33,984 nucleotides of DNA. It comes from Chloroflexota bacterium (GTDB lineage: Bacteria; Chloroflexota; Limnocylindria; P2-11E). Position 1 is the stretch's first letter, and the number at the start of each line of letters is the position of its first letter. Shown here piece by piece: positions 7,979 to 15,506 of the stretch. The translations under genes were made by a program, and so were the position numbers. Location of the stretch: NCBI GenBank assembly GCA_005883625.1, contig VBDU01000080.1, forward strand, positions 7,469-41,452, given 5' to 3'. Under the pieces are notes generated by a model. The model worked only from the letters and a program-made list of their open reading frames with translations, did not search any database and had not been told where the DNA came from.

Positions 7979-8585
7979 GCGGACGGTGGAGGCCTGCGCA
8001 TCGCTCCACGATGCCACGGTGGTGATCGACGACCGCGTGATCCTGCGCGACGTCTCGCTCGAGATCGGTCCCGGCCTCACCGTCCTGCGGGGACCCAACG
8101 GCGCCGGAAAGACGACGCTCCTGCGCGCGCTCGCGGGTCTCGTCCCGCTCGCCCGGGGGCGGCGCCAGGCAACCGGAGAGCTCCTCTACATCGGACACCG
8201 CCCGATGTTGCTCCACGGCCTCACCGCGCGCGAGAACCTCACGTTCTTCGCGCGCTTCCGCGGCACGCCCGCCGACGGGGTCGCCGGCGCGCTCGCCGCG
8301 TGGGGCCTCGCCGACCGCGCCGACCGCTCCGTCGAGACGCTCTCCGCCGGCGAGCGTCGCCGCGCGTCGCTGGCGCGCCTCGACGCCGAGGCAACGGGGC
8401 TGGTGCTCCTCGACGAGCCGTTCGCCGATCTCGACGACGCGGCCGTCTCGCGCCTCGGCGAGGCGATCGCGCGAGCTCGCGGTGACGGTCGGGCGGTCAT
8501 CGTCGCGACCCACGCTCGCCACGAGCTCGACCAGGATGGCGCCCGGCGCGTCGGAATCGCCGCCGGCGCACTCACCACGCCATGA
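7977..8585 (+). CDS. ccmA: Heme exporter ATP-binding subunit CcmA
   Basis: 202-residue ABC ATPase: Walker A GPNGAGKT (39-46), signature LSAGERRR near 124 and Walker B LVLLDEP near 142. With CcmB and CcmC it powers release of holo-CcmE during cytochrome c maturation (System I). ATG start at 7977, because the next domain element begins there and it abuts the divergent cytochrome. It overlaps ccmB by 4 bases. Confidence 0.94.
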   Translation: MRTVEACASLHDATVVIDDRVILRDVSLEIGPGLTVLRGPNGAGKTTLLRALAGLVPLARGRRQATGELLYIGHRPMLLHGLTARENLTFFARFRGTPADGVAGALAAWGLADRADRSVETLSAGERRRASLARLDAEATGLVLLDEPFADLDDAAVSRLGEAIARARGDGRAVIVATHARHELDQDGARRVGIAAGALTTP

Positions 8586-9250
8586 CCGGGCTCGCGCGCG
8601 TCGGACTCGTCGCGTCCCGCGAGCTTTCGGCGGAGCGGCGCCAGCCGGATGGCGCCGTCGCGGCGGTCACGTTCGTCGCGGTGCTCGTGCTCCTCGAGAG
8701 CCTCGTCGTCGGTCCGAGCAGGGCGCGCGACGCCACAGTCGCCGCGGCGCTCTTCTGGATCGCCCTAGCGTTCGCGGCGATCGTCGTCGCGATGCGTTCG
8801 TTCGACCGCGAGCTCGACGACGACGCCCTCGATGCGCTCGTCGTGCTGCCGGGCGGGCGCGACGCGCTCTTCGGAGGCAAGGTGCTCGCGCTCGCCGCGA
8901 CGCTCGGCCTCGTCGCGCTCGTCGGCGGCGTCCTCTCGCTCGTGCTTCTGGACCTGCCGCTCGCGCTGCCGGTGCACGTCGTCCTCGTCGTCGTGCTTGG
9001 AGTCGTCGCGCTCGCGCCGGTCGTCGTCGTCGACGTCGTGCTCGCGTTGCGCTTGCGCGCGCGAGCGGCGCTCGTCCCGATCCTCGCGCTGCCGGTCCTC
9101 GTGCCGCAGCTCGTGTCCGCGACGCAAGGCGCCGCGGCCGCGCTCACCGGCGACGCGACCGCGGCGCTCGCATGGTCAGGGATCCTCCTCGCCTTCGCGC
9201 TGGTATATGGAGTCGTGGGCCTTACCATCGTCCCAGCGGCCATCGAATGA
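8582..9250 (+). CDS. ccmB: Heme exporter membrane subunit CcmB
   Basis: 222 residues with about six hydrophobic segments and the family feature LPGGRDALFGGKVLA after the first pair. It is the membrane partner of CcmA. The start overlaps the ccmA stop (ATGA) and its own stop overlaps ccmC (ATGA), implying coupled translation. Sequence conservation in CcmB is low, so position between ccmA and ccmC supports the call as much as the motif. Confidence 0.9.
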   Translation: MTGLARVGLVASRELSAERRQPDGAVAAVTFVAVLVLLESLVVGPSRARDATVAAALFWIALAFAAIVVAMRSFDRELDDDALDALVVLPGGRDALFGGKVLALAATLGLVALVGGVLSLVLLDLPLALPVHVVLVVVLGVVALAPVVVVDVVLALRLRARAALVPILALPVLVPQLVSATQGAAAALTGDATAALAWSGILLAFALVYGVVGLTIVPAAIE

Positions 9251-9969
9251 TCGAAACGACGTTTCCGCGCGGCTTCGCGCTGCGCATCCGTCCCTGGCTC
9301 GGCATCGCGGCCGCGGCGTCGTTCGCGGTGGCGAGCGTCATGGCGCTCGCGTGGGCGCCGACCGATGCCGTCCAGGGCGACGTCTATCGGATCATGTACG
9401 TGCACGTTCCCGCGGCGTGGCTCGCCTACCTCGCGTTCGTCGTCGTGTTCCTTGCCTCCGTCGGCTGGCTCTGGTCCAAGCGCCCCTGGTTCGACGCCGC
9501 CGCGGTGGCCTCGGCGGAGATCGGCGTCCTTTTCACGGGCCTCGCGCTCGTCGCGGGGTCCATCTGGGCGAAGCCCACCTGGGGAGTGTGGTGGACCTGG
9601 GAGCCGCGTCTCGTGACCACCGCGGTCATGTTCGTCATGTACGTGGGCTACCTGCTTCTGCGGAGCCTCTCGACCGATTTCGATCGCCGCGCGACGCGCG
9701 CGGCGATCCTCGGCGTCATCCTCGTCCTCGACGTACCGATCGTGCACCTCTCGGTGCTCTGGGCGAACTCGCTCCACCAGCTCCCGACGGTGCTCCGTGC
9801 GGGCGGCTCGCCGGCTCTCGACAGCGCCATGCTGCTCACGCTCATGGTCTCCGTGGCCGCGTTCACGCTCGTCTACCTGTACTTCATGAGCGCACGGGTC
9901 GCGATCGAGCTCTCTCGAAGGATGACAATCTGGGGGGCCGCGGGGGCACAGCCCCCGCGACTGCCATGA
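9247..9969 (+). CDS. ccmC: Heme-handling membrane protein CcmC
   Basis: 240 residues, six membrane segments and a tryptophan-rich WWD-type heme domain (WGVWWTWEPRL near 115), with flanking His residues in MYVHVPAAW and HQLP. CcmC loads heme onto CcmE. The final dozen residues (WGAAGAQPPRLP) are encoded by a palindromic repeat at 9931-9965 and are unlikely to be ancestral. The stop overlaps ccmD. Confidence 0.93.
   Translation: MIETTFPRGFALRIRPWLGIAAAASFAVASVMALAWAPTDAVQGDVYRIMYVHVPAAWLAYLAFVVVFLASVGWLWSKRPWFDAAAVASAEIGVLFTGLALVAGSIWAKPTWGVWWTWEPRLVTTAVMFVMYVGYLLLRSLSTDFDRRATRAAILGVILVLDVPIVHLSVLWANSLHQLPTVLRAGGSPALDSAMLLTLMVSVAAFTLVYLYFMSARVAIELSRRMTIWGAAGAQPPRLP
9931..9965. repeat. REP-like palindrome forming the 3' end of ccmC
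   Basis: A perfect 9-bp stem, CGCGGGGGC (9939-9947) and GCCCCCGCG (9951-9959), with loop ACA, preceded by TGGGGGGC and followed by ACTGCC. A close relative with the same architecture sits at 18971-19007. There is no T tract, so it is a repeat more than a terminator, though it could slow ribosomes or protect mRNA just before ccmD. Confidence 0.6.
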
Positions 9970-10049
9970 TCTTCGTCGTCGCCGCGTACGCGATCGTCTG
10001 GGGCGCGCTGCTCGTCTACCTCGTGTCCCTGCGCGCACGTGGTGCTTGA
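9966..10049 (+). CDS. ccmD: CcmD-like small membrane protein
   Basis: 27 residues: one membrane segment (IFVVAAYAIVWGALLVYLV) and a short basic tail (SLRARGA). CcmD stabilises the CcmABC complex and holo-CcmE release. Size, topology and position between ccmC and ccmE fit, and the start overlaps the ccmC stop (ATGA). The call rests mainly on context, since CcmD proteins share little sequence. Confidence 0.82.
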   Translation: MIFVVAAYAIVWGALLVYLVSLRARGA

Positions 10050-10536
10050 TCACCTGGGGTCGCGGCGCGTCCTGCTGATCGCGGCGCTCGGTGCCGCGGT
10101 GATCATCGGCGCCTTCGCCGCCCAGAACCTCGCGAGCTCGACCGTGTATTACCTGACTCCAAGCGAGGCGCGTGATCGGAAGATCCCCGCGGGTCAGACG
10201 GCGCGGCTCGGTGGTCAGATCGAGGCGGGCACCCTGCGCTACGACCCCGCGACCCGCGACCTGCGGTTCGTCATCGGCGACGGGACCGCGCGCGTCGCGG
10301 TGATCGGGAGCGGCGCGCCACCGGCCCTGCTTCGCGAGGGCGCGGGCGCGGTCGTCGAGGGGACGTTCGCGGCGGACGGGACGTTCCGCGCGACACAGGT
10401 CATCGCGAAGCACGACGAGGTCTACACCGCGCCCACCGCCGGGGCGCCTGGAAACGGGACGCGCGGGCGCTCGCTTCGGCGCGGCTCGCCGCCGCCATCA
10501 CGCTCGGCCTGGTCGCGCTCGCCGCCGGCGCGATGA
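10039..10536 (+). CDS. ccmE: Heme chaperone CcmE with an aberrant C-terminal extension
   Basis: An N-terminal membrane anchor (about 10-29) is followed by the OB-fold domain and the heme-attachment motif AKHDEVY with H125. It carries heme covalently from CcmC to CcmF. GTG start (10039 or 10042), overlapping ccmD. Native CcmE should end soon after residue 135. The last 30 or so residues here are an Arg/Ser/Pro-rich reading of DNA that in another frame encodes the beginning of CcmF. The authentic ccmE stop therefore seems to have been lost in a deletion that also removed the start of ccmF. Confidence 0.88.
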   Translation: MVLDHLGSRRVLLIAALGAAVIIGAFAAQNLASSTVYYLTPSEARDRKIPAGQTARLGGQIEAGTLRYDPATRDLRFVIGDGTARVAVIGSGAPPALLREGAGAVVEGTFAADGTFRATQVIAKHDEVYTAPTAGAPGNGTRGRSLRRGSPPPSRSAWSRSPPAR

Positions 10537-12359
10537 CGGCGGCGCTCGCCACGCACGACTTCTCGATCCTCTACGTCGCCGCGAACAACGCGCGCGAGAC
10601 CCCGCTCTTCTACAGCGTCATCTCGCTCTGGGCCGCGCTCGAGGGCTCGATCCTCCTGTGGACGCTCGTCCTAGCGGGCGCGACGACGTTCGTCGCCTTC
10701 CGCAGCACCGCGACGCTCCCCCGCCTCGCGACGACCGCGCTCGCGGTGCTCTTTGGGATGGTCGCGTTCTTTCTGCTCCTCGTCACGACGCCGGCGGCCG
10801 ATCCGTTCGTGCGTCTCGCGTTCCCGCCGGAGAACGGGCGAGGGCCGAACGCGCTCCTCCAGAACCACCCGCTCATGGCGCTGCACCCGCCGCTCCTCTA
10901 CCTCGGCTACGTGCTCTTCTCGGTCCCGTTCGCGTACGCCCTCAGCTCCCTCATCCTCGGCGAAGGCGGAGACCGCTGGCTCGTCGCGACGCGCCGGTTC
11001 GCGCTCGCGTCGTGGGCGCTCCTCGGCGTCGGCATCGTCGCCGGCGCGTGGTGGAGCTACGCGGTGCTCGGCTGGGGCGGCTACTGGGCATGGGACCCCG
11101 TCGAGAACGCCGCGATCATGCCGTGGCTCACGGCGACGGCGTACCTGCATTCGGTGATGGTCGAGGAGAAGCGACGGCTTCTGCGGACGTGGAACCTCAC
11201 CCTCGTGATCGCGACGTTCGCCCTCACGATCCTGGGGACCTTCCTGACCCGGAGCGGTGTCGTGAACAGCGTCCACTCGTTCACGCAGTCCGCGATCGGC
11301 CCGCTCCTCCTCGGGTATCTCGTCGCGCTCCTCGTGCTCTCGGTCGGCCTGCTCCTCTGGCGCTCCTCGCGGCTCGTCGACGCCGGCACACTCGGTGCGC
11401 CGCTCTCCCGCGATGCCGTGTTCCTCTTCCAGAACGTCGTCTTCATGGCCGCGACGCTCACCGTGCTCCTCGGGACGCTCTACCCGCTCTTCGCGGAGGC
11501 GATCAGTGGCGCGCAGCTGTCCATCGGCGGTCCGTACTTCGACCGCGTCGAGGTCCCGCTCGCGCTCGCGCTCCTCTTCCTCATGGGCGTCGGTCCGCAG
11601 CTCCCCTGGCACGGTGCCTCGCGGGCGACGCTCGAGCGTCAGTTCACCGCGCCGGCGCTCGCCGCGGCCGCGGGCGCGCTCGTCGCGCTGGCTTCGGGCA
11701 CGACCGGCGTGGCGCCGGTGCTCACGTACGCGCTCGCCGGCTTCGTGACGGCGACGATCGTCCAGGAGTTCGCGCGTGGCGTGCGCGCGCGGCGGACCCT
11801 CCACGGCGAGGGCGGCGCGACCGCGTTCGCGAACCTGTTCCGACGCAACGGCCGGCGCTACGGCGGCTACGTCGTGCACTTCGGGATCGTGCTCGTCGCG
11901 CTCGCGGTCGCGACGAGCCAGGCGCGCACGGCCGAAGCGGAGCGGACGCTCGCTCCCGGCGACACGCTCTCCGTCGGCGGGTACACGGTGCAGCTCGTCG
12001 CGCTCCGCGCCGTGCACGAGCCACAGCGCGACTCGGTGGTCGCCGACCTCGCGATCGCCGGCAACGGCGCGGACCAGCAGCTCCACCCGGCGCTCGTGCA
12101 GTATCCCAACACCACGCAGGCCGTGGGCTCGCCCGGCATCGCCGCCGGAGCGCGCGACGACCTCTACACGATCCTCGCCGCGTACGACGCGCGTGGCCAC
12201 GCCTGGGCGACGCTCCGCGTCCGCGTCATCCCGCTCGTGTCGTGGCTGTGGGCGGGAGGCGGGGTCATAGGGATCGGTGCGCTCTTCGCCGCGCTTCCGC
12301 CGCCGCGGCGCCGCACGGTCGAGCTCGCGGTCGCGCACGCGGCCGCGCCGGCGAAGTGA
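10533..12359 (+). CDS. ccmF: Cytochrome c heme lyase subunit CcmF, apparently missing its N-terminus
   Basis: 608 residues from the only conventional start, with many membrane segments. The WWD heme domain WGGYWAWDPVEN is at 181-192, and GTFLTRSGVV and HSFT follow. CcmF attaches heme from CcmE to apocytochrome CxxCH motifs. In the same frame, homology continues upstream of this ATG to about 10443 (GAWKRDARALASARLAAA, matching the loop and second segment of CcmF) with no start codon. The first 25 or so residues and their start are absent. The ATG at 10533 overlaps the extended ccmE stop, probably by chance. It overlaps ccmG by GTGA. Confidence 0.88.
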   Translation: MTAALATHDFSILYVAANNARETPLFYSVISLWAALEGSILLWTLVLAGATTFVAFRSTATLPRLATTALAVLFGMVAFFLLLVTTPAADPFVRLAFPPENGRGPNALLQNHPLMALHPPLLYLGYVLFSVPFAYALSSLILGEGGDRWLVATRRFALASWALLGVGIVAGAWWSYAVLGWGGYWAWDPVENAAIMPWLTATAYLHSVMVEEKRRLLRTWNLTLVIATFALTILGTFLTRSGVVNSVHSFTQSAIGPLLLGYLVALLVLSVGLLLWRSSRLVDAGTLGAPLSRDAVFLFQNVVFMAATLTVLLGTLYPLFAEAISGAQLSIGGPYFDRVEVPLALALLFLMGVGPQLPWHGASRATLERQFTAPALAAAAGALVALASGTTGVAPVLTYALAGFVTATIVQEFARGVRARRTLHGEGGATAFANLFRRNGRRYGGYVVHFGIVLVALAVATSQARTAEAERTLAPGDTLSVGGYTVQLVALRAVHEPQRDSVVADLAIAGNGADQQLHPALVQYPNTTQAVGSPGIAAGARDDLYTILAAYDARGHAWATLRVRVIPLVSWLWAGGGVIGIGALFAALPPPRRRTVELAVAHAAAPAK

Positions 12360-12892
12360 TCGGTCGCCTCGCCCGCGCCGGCATCGCGCTCGCGCTCGTC
12401 GCGCTCATCGTGATCCTCGCGCTCGCGTTCCGGCGCGATCCGCACGACATCCGGACCGGCACCGTGGGGAAGGCCGCCCCAGCGTTCACGCTTTCCCGCC
12501 TCGACGGCGCCGGCCCGATCTCGCTCTCGCAGTACGCCGGCAAGGTCGTCGTCCTCAACTTCTGGGCGTCGTGGTGCGTCCCCTGCAAGCAGGAGAACCC
12601 CGCGCTCGTCCGCGTCTACGAGCGCTACCGCATGAGCGACGTCGTCATCATCGGCGTGCTCTACCAGGACTCCACCGACAGCGGACGCTCGTACGTCCGC
12701 GACCTCGGCGTGCTCTGGCCGACCGTGGTCGACGACGACGGACGCGTCTCGCTCTCGTACGGGGTCTTCGGCATCCCCGAGACGTACTTCATCGGCCCTG
12801 ACGGCGTCATCGCCGGACGCCACATCGGTCCGATCGACGAGCAGACGCTGGTGACGGGTATCGAGGCCATCCGCCCGGCGGCCGCGCGATGA
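12356..12892 (+). CDS. ccmG: Membrane-anchored thiol-disulfide oxidoreductase CcmG/DsbE
   Basis: 178 residues: an N-terminal anchor at about 6-24, then a thioredoxin fold with WCVPC (C74, C77), the ASW context typical of TlpA/DsbE proteins, and a cis-Pro in GIPET. It keeps apocytochrome cysteines reduced for heme ligation on the outer face of the membrane. GTG start overlaps the ccmF stop; the stop overlaps ccmH. Confidence 0.93.
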   Translation: MIGRLARAGIALALVALIVILALAFRRDPHDIRTGTVGKAAPAFTLSRLDGAGPISLSQYAGKVVVLNFWASWCVPCKQENPALVRVYERYRMSDVVIIGVLYQDSTDSGRSYVRDLGVLWPTVVDDDGRVSLSYGVFGIPETYFIGPDGVIAGRHIGPIDEQTLVTGIEAIRPAAAR

Positions 12893-13374
12893 GCCCGCCC
12901 GGCGGCCGCGCGAAGGGGCGGATCCTCATCGGCCTGGCCCTCGCGATCTTCGCGGTGGCGCTCGCGCTCGCGGCGCGGCCGCACGACGAGACGAACGCGG
13001 AGCGCATCGATCGCATCACGAGCGAGCTGCGCTGCCCGGTCTGTCAGGGCCTCTCGGTGAAGGACTCGCCCTCGCAGACAGCGCGCGAGATGCGCGCGCT
13101 GGTCGAGGAGCGCGTGAACGAGGGTCGGAGCGACGCTCAGATCCAGGCCGAGTTCCGTGCGGCGTACGGCGATTGGGTCTTGCTCTCTCCGCCGGTGTTC
13201 GCCTGGACGGGGCTCGTCTGGCTCGTCCCGCTCGCGGCGCTGGCCGCTGGTCTCGCCCTGGTCGCCGGCCGGTTCGGTGGAGCGCCGCCGGCGCCCGACA
13301 CCGCCGCGCCGACGGCGGGCGAGATCGCGATGCTGCGCGATCGCGTCGCGCGCGAAGAGTCGGCGGACACATGA
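12889..13374 (+). CDS. ccmH: Cytochrome c maturation protein CcmH
   Basis: 161 residues: a signal anchor at 11-29, then the redox motif LRCPVCQG (C49, C52), the helical SQTAREMRALVEE, and a second membrane segment near 105-125. CcmH reduces apocytochrome disulfides together with CcmG and helps present them to CcmF. ATGA overlaps at both ends continue the tight operon. Confidence 0.94.
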   Translation: MSPPGGRAKGRILIGLALAIFAVALALAARPHDETNAERIDRITSELRCPVCQGLSVKDSPSQTAREMRALVEERVNEGRSDAQIQAEFRAAYGDWVLLSPPVFAWTGLVWLVPLAALAAGLALVAGRFGGAPPAPDTAAPTAGEIAMLRDRVAREESADT

Positions 13375-14052
13375 CCATTGCCCTCTTCCTCGTGTTCCTC
13401 GCGCTCGGCGCGATCGCCGTGCTCTCGCCATACCGCGTCCGCCGGCTTCCCTGGCCGACAGACCCGCCCGACGCCCGCGACGACGTGGCGCGCGCGGTGA
13501 GCTCGCTCCGCGATCTTGAGTTCGCCCGGGCCGCGGGGACGATCGCGCCCGCGGACTACGCGCGCCTACGCGGAACGCTCGAGAGCGGCGCGTTCAACCG
13601 CGCCCCCGCCGACGCGCGCGCCCCCGCACCGGTCCGGACGCTGCTCATCGCGGCGCTCATCGCTTCGGTCGCGGCGGCGGTCGCGACCGTCACGCTTCCG
13701 CGCGAGGCCGGCGACCGTGCGCCCGGCGCGCCCGTGACCGGCAGCGTGCCGTCGGGTCCGTCGCTCGCGTCGCTCGAGGCGCGTGCGAAGGCGAGCTCTC
13801 GACGGGCTCGCGCTCATCCTCGTGCAGTCCAACGAGAACGACGGCGCCCTCGTCGCACTCGATCGAGTGCTCGCGTTACGGCCGCGCGATCCGGATGCGC
13901 TGTTCCTCAAGGGGCTCGCGCTCTACAAGAAGCAGGATTGGAAAGGCGCGGTCGACGTGTGGACGATCTACCTCGACGTCGGCGAGTTCCATCCGGCCGC
14001 GGACATGGTGCGTCCCCTCTACGCGGATGCGAGGAGCAGGATCGGAAGATGA
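13371..14052 (+). pseudogene. ccmI: CcmI-like TPR protein interrupted by a frameshift
   Basis: The first frame gives two membrane segments (about 2-20 and 83-103), the CcmI-like SSLRDLEFARAAGTIAPADY, then LASLEARAKAS. Near 13797-13802 the homologous reading moves one frame on and continues as LDGLALILVQ and ALVALDRVLALRPRDPDALF, a clear TPR array ending at 14052. CcmI binds apocytochrome and delivers it to the heme lyase. The linker between the halves is shorter than usual for the family, so a small deletion is as likely as a single-base insertion. As written the product would be truncated and scrambled. Confidence 0.75.
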
Positions 14053-14060
14053 GTCAGAGC

Positions 14061-14135
14061 TGGGCGGCGTACGAGACTCGAACTCGTGTCGCCAGATCCA
14101 CAATCTGGAGCCTTAACCACTAGGCTAACGCCGCC
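14061..14135 (-). tRNA. tRNA-His (anticodon GTG)
   Basis: Cloverleaf read on the minus strand: acceptor GCGGCGT with ACGCCGC, D stem GCCT/AGGC, anticodon stem CCAGA/TCTGG around loop TTGTGGA, and T stem ACGAG/CTCGT around TTCGAGT. An encoded G at position -1 faces C73, the identity mark of tRNA-His. The full CCA end is not encoded. It ends 9 bases from the ccmI stop on the opposite strand. Confidence 0.95.
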
Positions 14136-14168
14136 ATGTGACGACATTCAGTCGTCACATCAATTGTA
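14136..14168 (-). promoter_or_regulatory. Hairpin and -10 element upstream of tRNA-His
   Basis: Abutting the tRNA 5' end is a perfect inverted repeat, ATGTGACGAC and GTCGTCACAT (14136-14145 and 14151-14160), with a 5-base centre. Just beyond it, TACAAT reads toward the tRNA (14163-14168). The TACAAT is a plausible -10; no good -35 is seen. The hairpin may be a leader structure for RNase P processing or an operator. Confidence 0.4.
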
Positions 14169-14323
14169 CCGATCGCTTCGCCTTTCCTGCCGAGTCGGCG
14201 CAGGTGTTCCGTGTCCAGGCGCGACACGGCACGATCGCCAGGTTCGGGCAAGCGGTCCTCGAGCCAGGCGGCGGCGCTAGAGGGTATTGACACGGCCCCA
14301 CGGTTCGTGCACACGTCGGCAGG
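14169..14323. other. Intergenic stretch before the LAGLIDADG gene
   Basis: About 155 bases. The only feature seen is a TTGACA hexamer at 14286-14291 reading toward the LAGLIDADG gene, with no convincing -10 at the right distance. No gene is recognised. Confidence 0.3.
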
Positions 14324-14980
14324 ATGGAGCCTGCGGATCTTCGATGGCTGGCCGGACTCCTCGAAGGTGAGGGCACGTTCCTTCGGCCGGTTCCCTCGGC
14401 GCCCCGCGCTCCGCTGATCCGCCTGGCGATGACCGATCACGATGTCGTGCGGCGCGCGGCCGATGTACTCGAACGAAGCGTGGTGAGCCCAAAGAGCGAG
14501 CGCGTGCAGGGCCATCGGACGGTCTTCATGGTGACGGTCAAGGGCGCATCCGCCATCAGATGGATGCGTGTCCTGCGCCCATATCTCAGCAGGACGCGGC
14601 AGGCGCAGATCGATCGCGCTCTGGCCTGCTCGCAAATGGCCCAACGCCAGACGCCGATCCCAGAACCCGTCTTTGCCACCGAGATCGCGTCTGGGGACGC
14701 TCGATGCGATGAGGACTGGCTTGCCGGGCTTCTCGAAGGAGAAGCCTGGTTCGGCGTCGCTTCGACCGGCGAACACCGGTACCCCGGCATCAAGCTGGAG
14801 ATGTCCAACAAGGAGGTTGTCCGCCGGGCCGCCGACCTGCTCGGTGTCGACCGAGTCTGGCGTCGGCGAGACGCGAGAGGAACGACGCGCGGCTGGAACG
14901 AGACATTCGGCGTTTCGGTGCGTGGCGCCCGAGCCGCAACCTTGATGCGAGGCCTTAGGGGAAGGATGGGGCAGCGTTGA
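14324..14980 (+). CDS. Two-motif LAGLIDADG homing-endonuclease-like protein
   Basis: 218 residues in two similar halves. Each opens with a helix motif, LAGLLEGEG (9-17) and LAGLLEGEA (133-141), both keeping the catalytic acidic residue. Each motif is followed by a beta region and VVRRAADLL-like helices, the pseudo-dimeric layout of monomeric LAGLIDADG nucleases, which cut long DNA sites to spread their own gene or an intron. No intron or intein is visible around it, so it is free-standing. It sits next to tRNA-His and is followed without a gap by a zinc-finger gene. A role as a regulator or repair nuclease is an alternative. Confidence 0.82.
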   Translation: MEPADLRWLAGLLEGEGTFLRPVPSAPRAPLIRLAMTDHDVVRRAADVLERSVVSPKSERVQGHRTVFMVTVKGASAIRWMRVLRPYLSRTRQAQIDRALACSQMAQRQTPIPEPVFATEIASGDARCDEDWLAGLLEGEAWFGVASTGEHRYPGIKLEMSNKEVVRRAADLLGVDRVWRRRDARGTTRGWNETFGVSVRGARAATLMRGLRGRMGQR

Positions 14981-15166
14981 ATGGCATCGATCGACCGCGC
15001 TCTCGCTGCTTACACGCCACACCGTCTTGTGGACCCGCCCGACGATTGCATCGTGATCGCGTGCGGGGAGCCTCACAAAGCGCGTGGCCTCTGCCACAAG
15101 CACTACATGACGTGGTCGCGGGACAGAAGAGCGGGGAAGGCCGCCCGGATCCGCGCGCTGCGCTGA
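14981..15166 (+). CDS. Small zinc-finger protein, phage-HNH-like
   Basis: 61 residues with C23, C28, C38 and H41 in the pattern C-x4-C-x9-C-x2-H (ARGLCHKHYMTW), the compact finger often attached to phage HNH nucleases and other DNA-binding proteins. No nuclease core is present. The ATG follows directly on the TGA of the LAGLIDADG gene, so the two are probably translated together, the finger perhaps acting as a DNA-binding helper. Function unknown. Confidence 0.7.
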   Translation: MASIDRALAAYTPHRLVDPPDDCIVIACGEPHKARGLCHKHYMTWSRDRRAGKAARIRALR

Positions 15167-15274
15167 CCTGACGCGACGTGCCGTGGCGCGTTTCGCTCAC
15201 GACGCGAACGCGCATCGAGACGTCGCGAGATTGAGGGGATCATGAGGGCGGAGATTGACGCTCCGGGCCGTTGC

Positions 15275-15506
15275 CTAATCGTCGGGTAGGTCGGGGAGCT
15301 TCGGTGCGGGGATGAACCCGCGCGCTTCGCTTCGCTTGTCGGTCTTGTCGCCGCCGCTCTTGTCGCTCTTCTCGCCCCCGCTCTTGTCGCCACCGCCGCC
15401 TTTGTCTCCACCCCCACCCTTGTCGCCGCCTCCGCCCTTATCGCCGCCGGTGCCACCCTTGTCACCACCACCGCCGCCCTTGTCGCCGCCGCTCCCGCCA
15501 CCCTTG
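15275..15506 (-). other. Out-of-frame Gly-Asp-Lys repeat tail of the downstream FecR protein
   Basis: One frame off the end of the first FecR gene, the minus strand encodes repeated GDKGG-type units followed by a tail, GFIPAPKLPDLPDD, then stop. The in-frame part just upstream ends GFVPPASLPQLPG, a very similar motif, and breaks at GGT GGC TGA CAA. Dropping the T would read GG-DKGG without interruption. This looks like the real C-terminus of the FecR protein separated by one inserted base (or a 2-base loss) near 15507-15509. Confidence 0.65.

Noticed and set aside
8572..10413. Very long open frame antisense to ccmB-ccmE (613 codons), and a similar one antisense to ccmF
   Set aside because: High GC removes stop codons from antisense frames. 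The composition is Arg/Asp/Ala-rich with no motif, and the sense frames are clear ccm genes.
14155..15103. Long frame antisense to the LAGLIDADG gene
   Set aside because: The sense strand has two motif-bearing repeats and a proper ATG; the antisense reading has no recognisable domain.
15345..15500. CRISPR-like periodicity
   Set aside because: Short 15-18 base units without spacers, coding for GDKGG repeats in one frame; this is a low-complexity protein tail.
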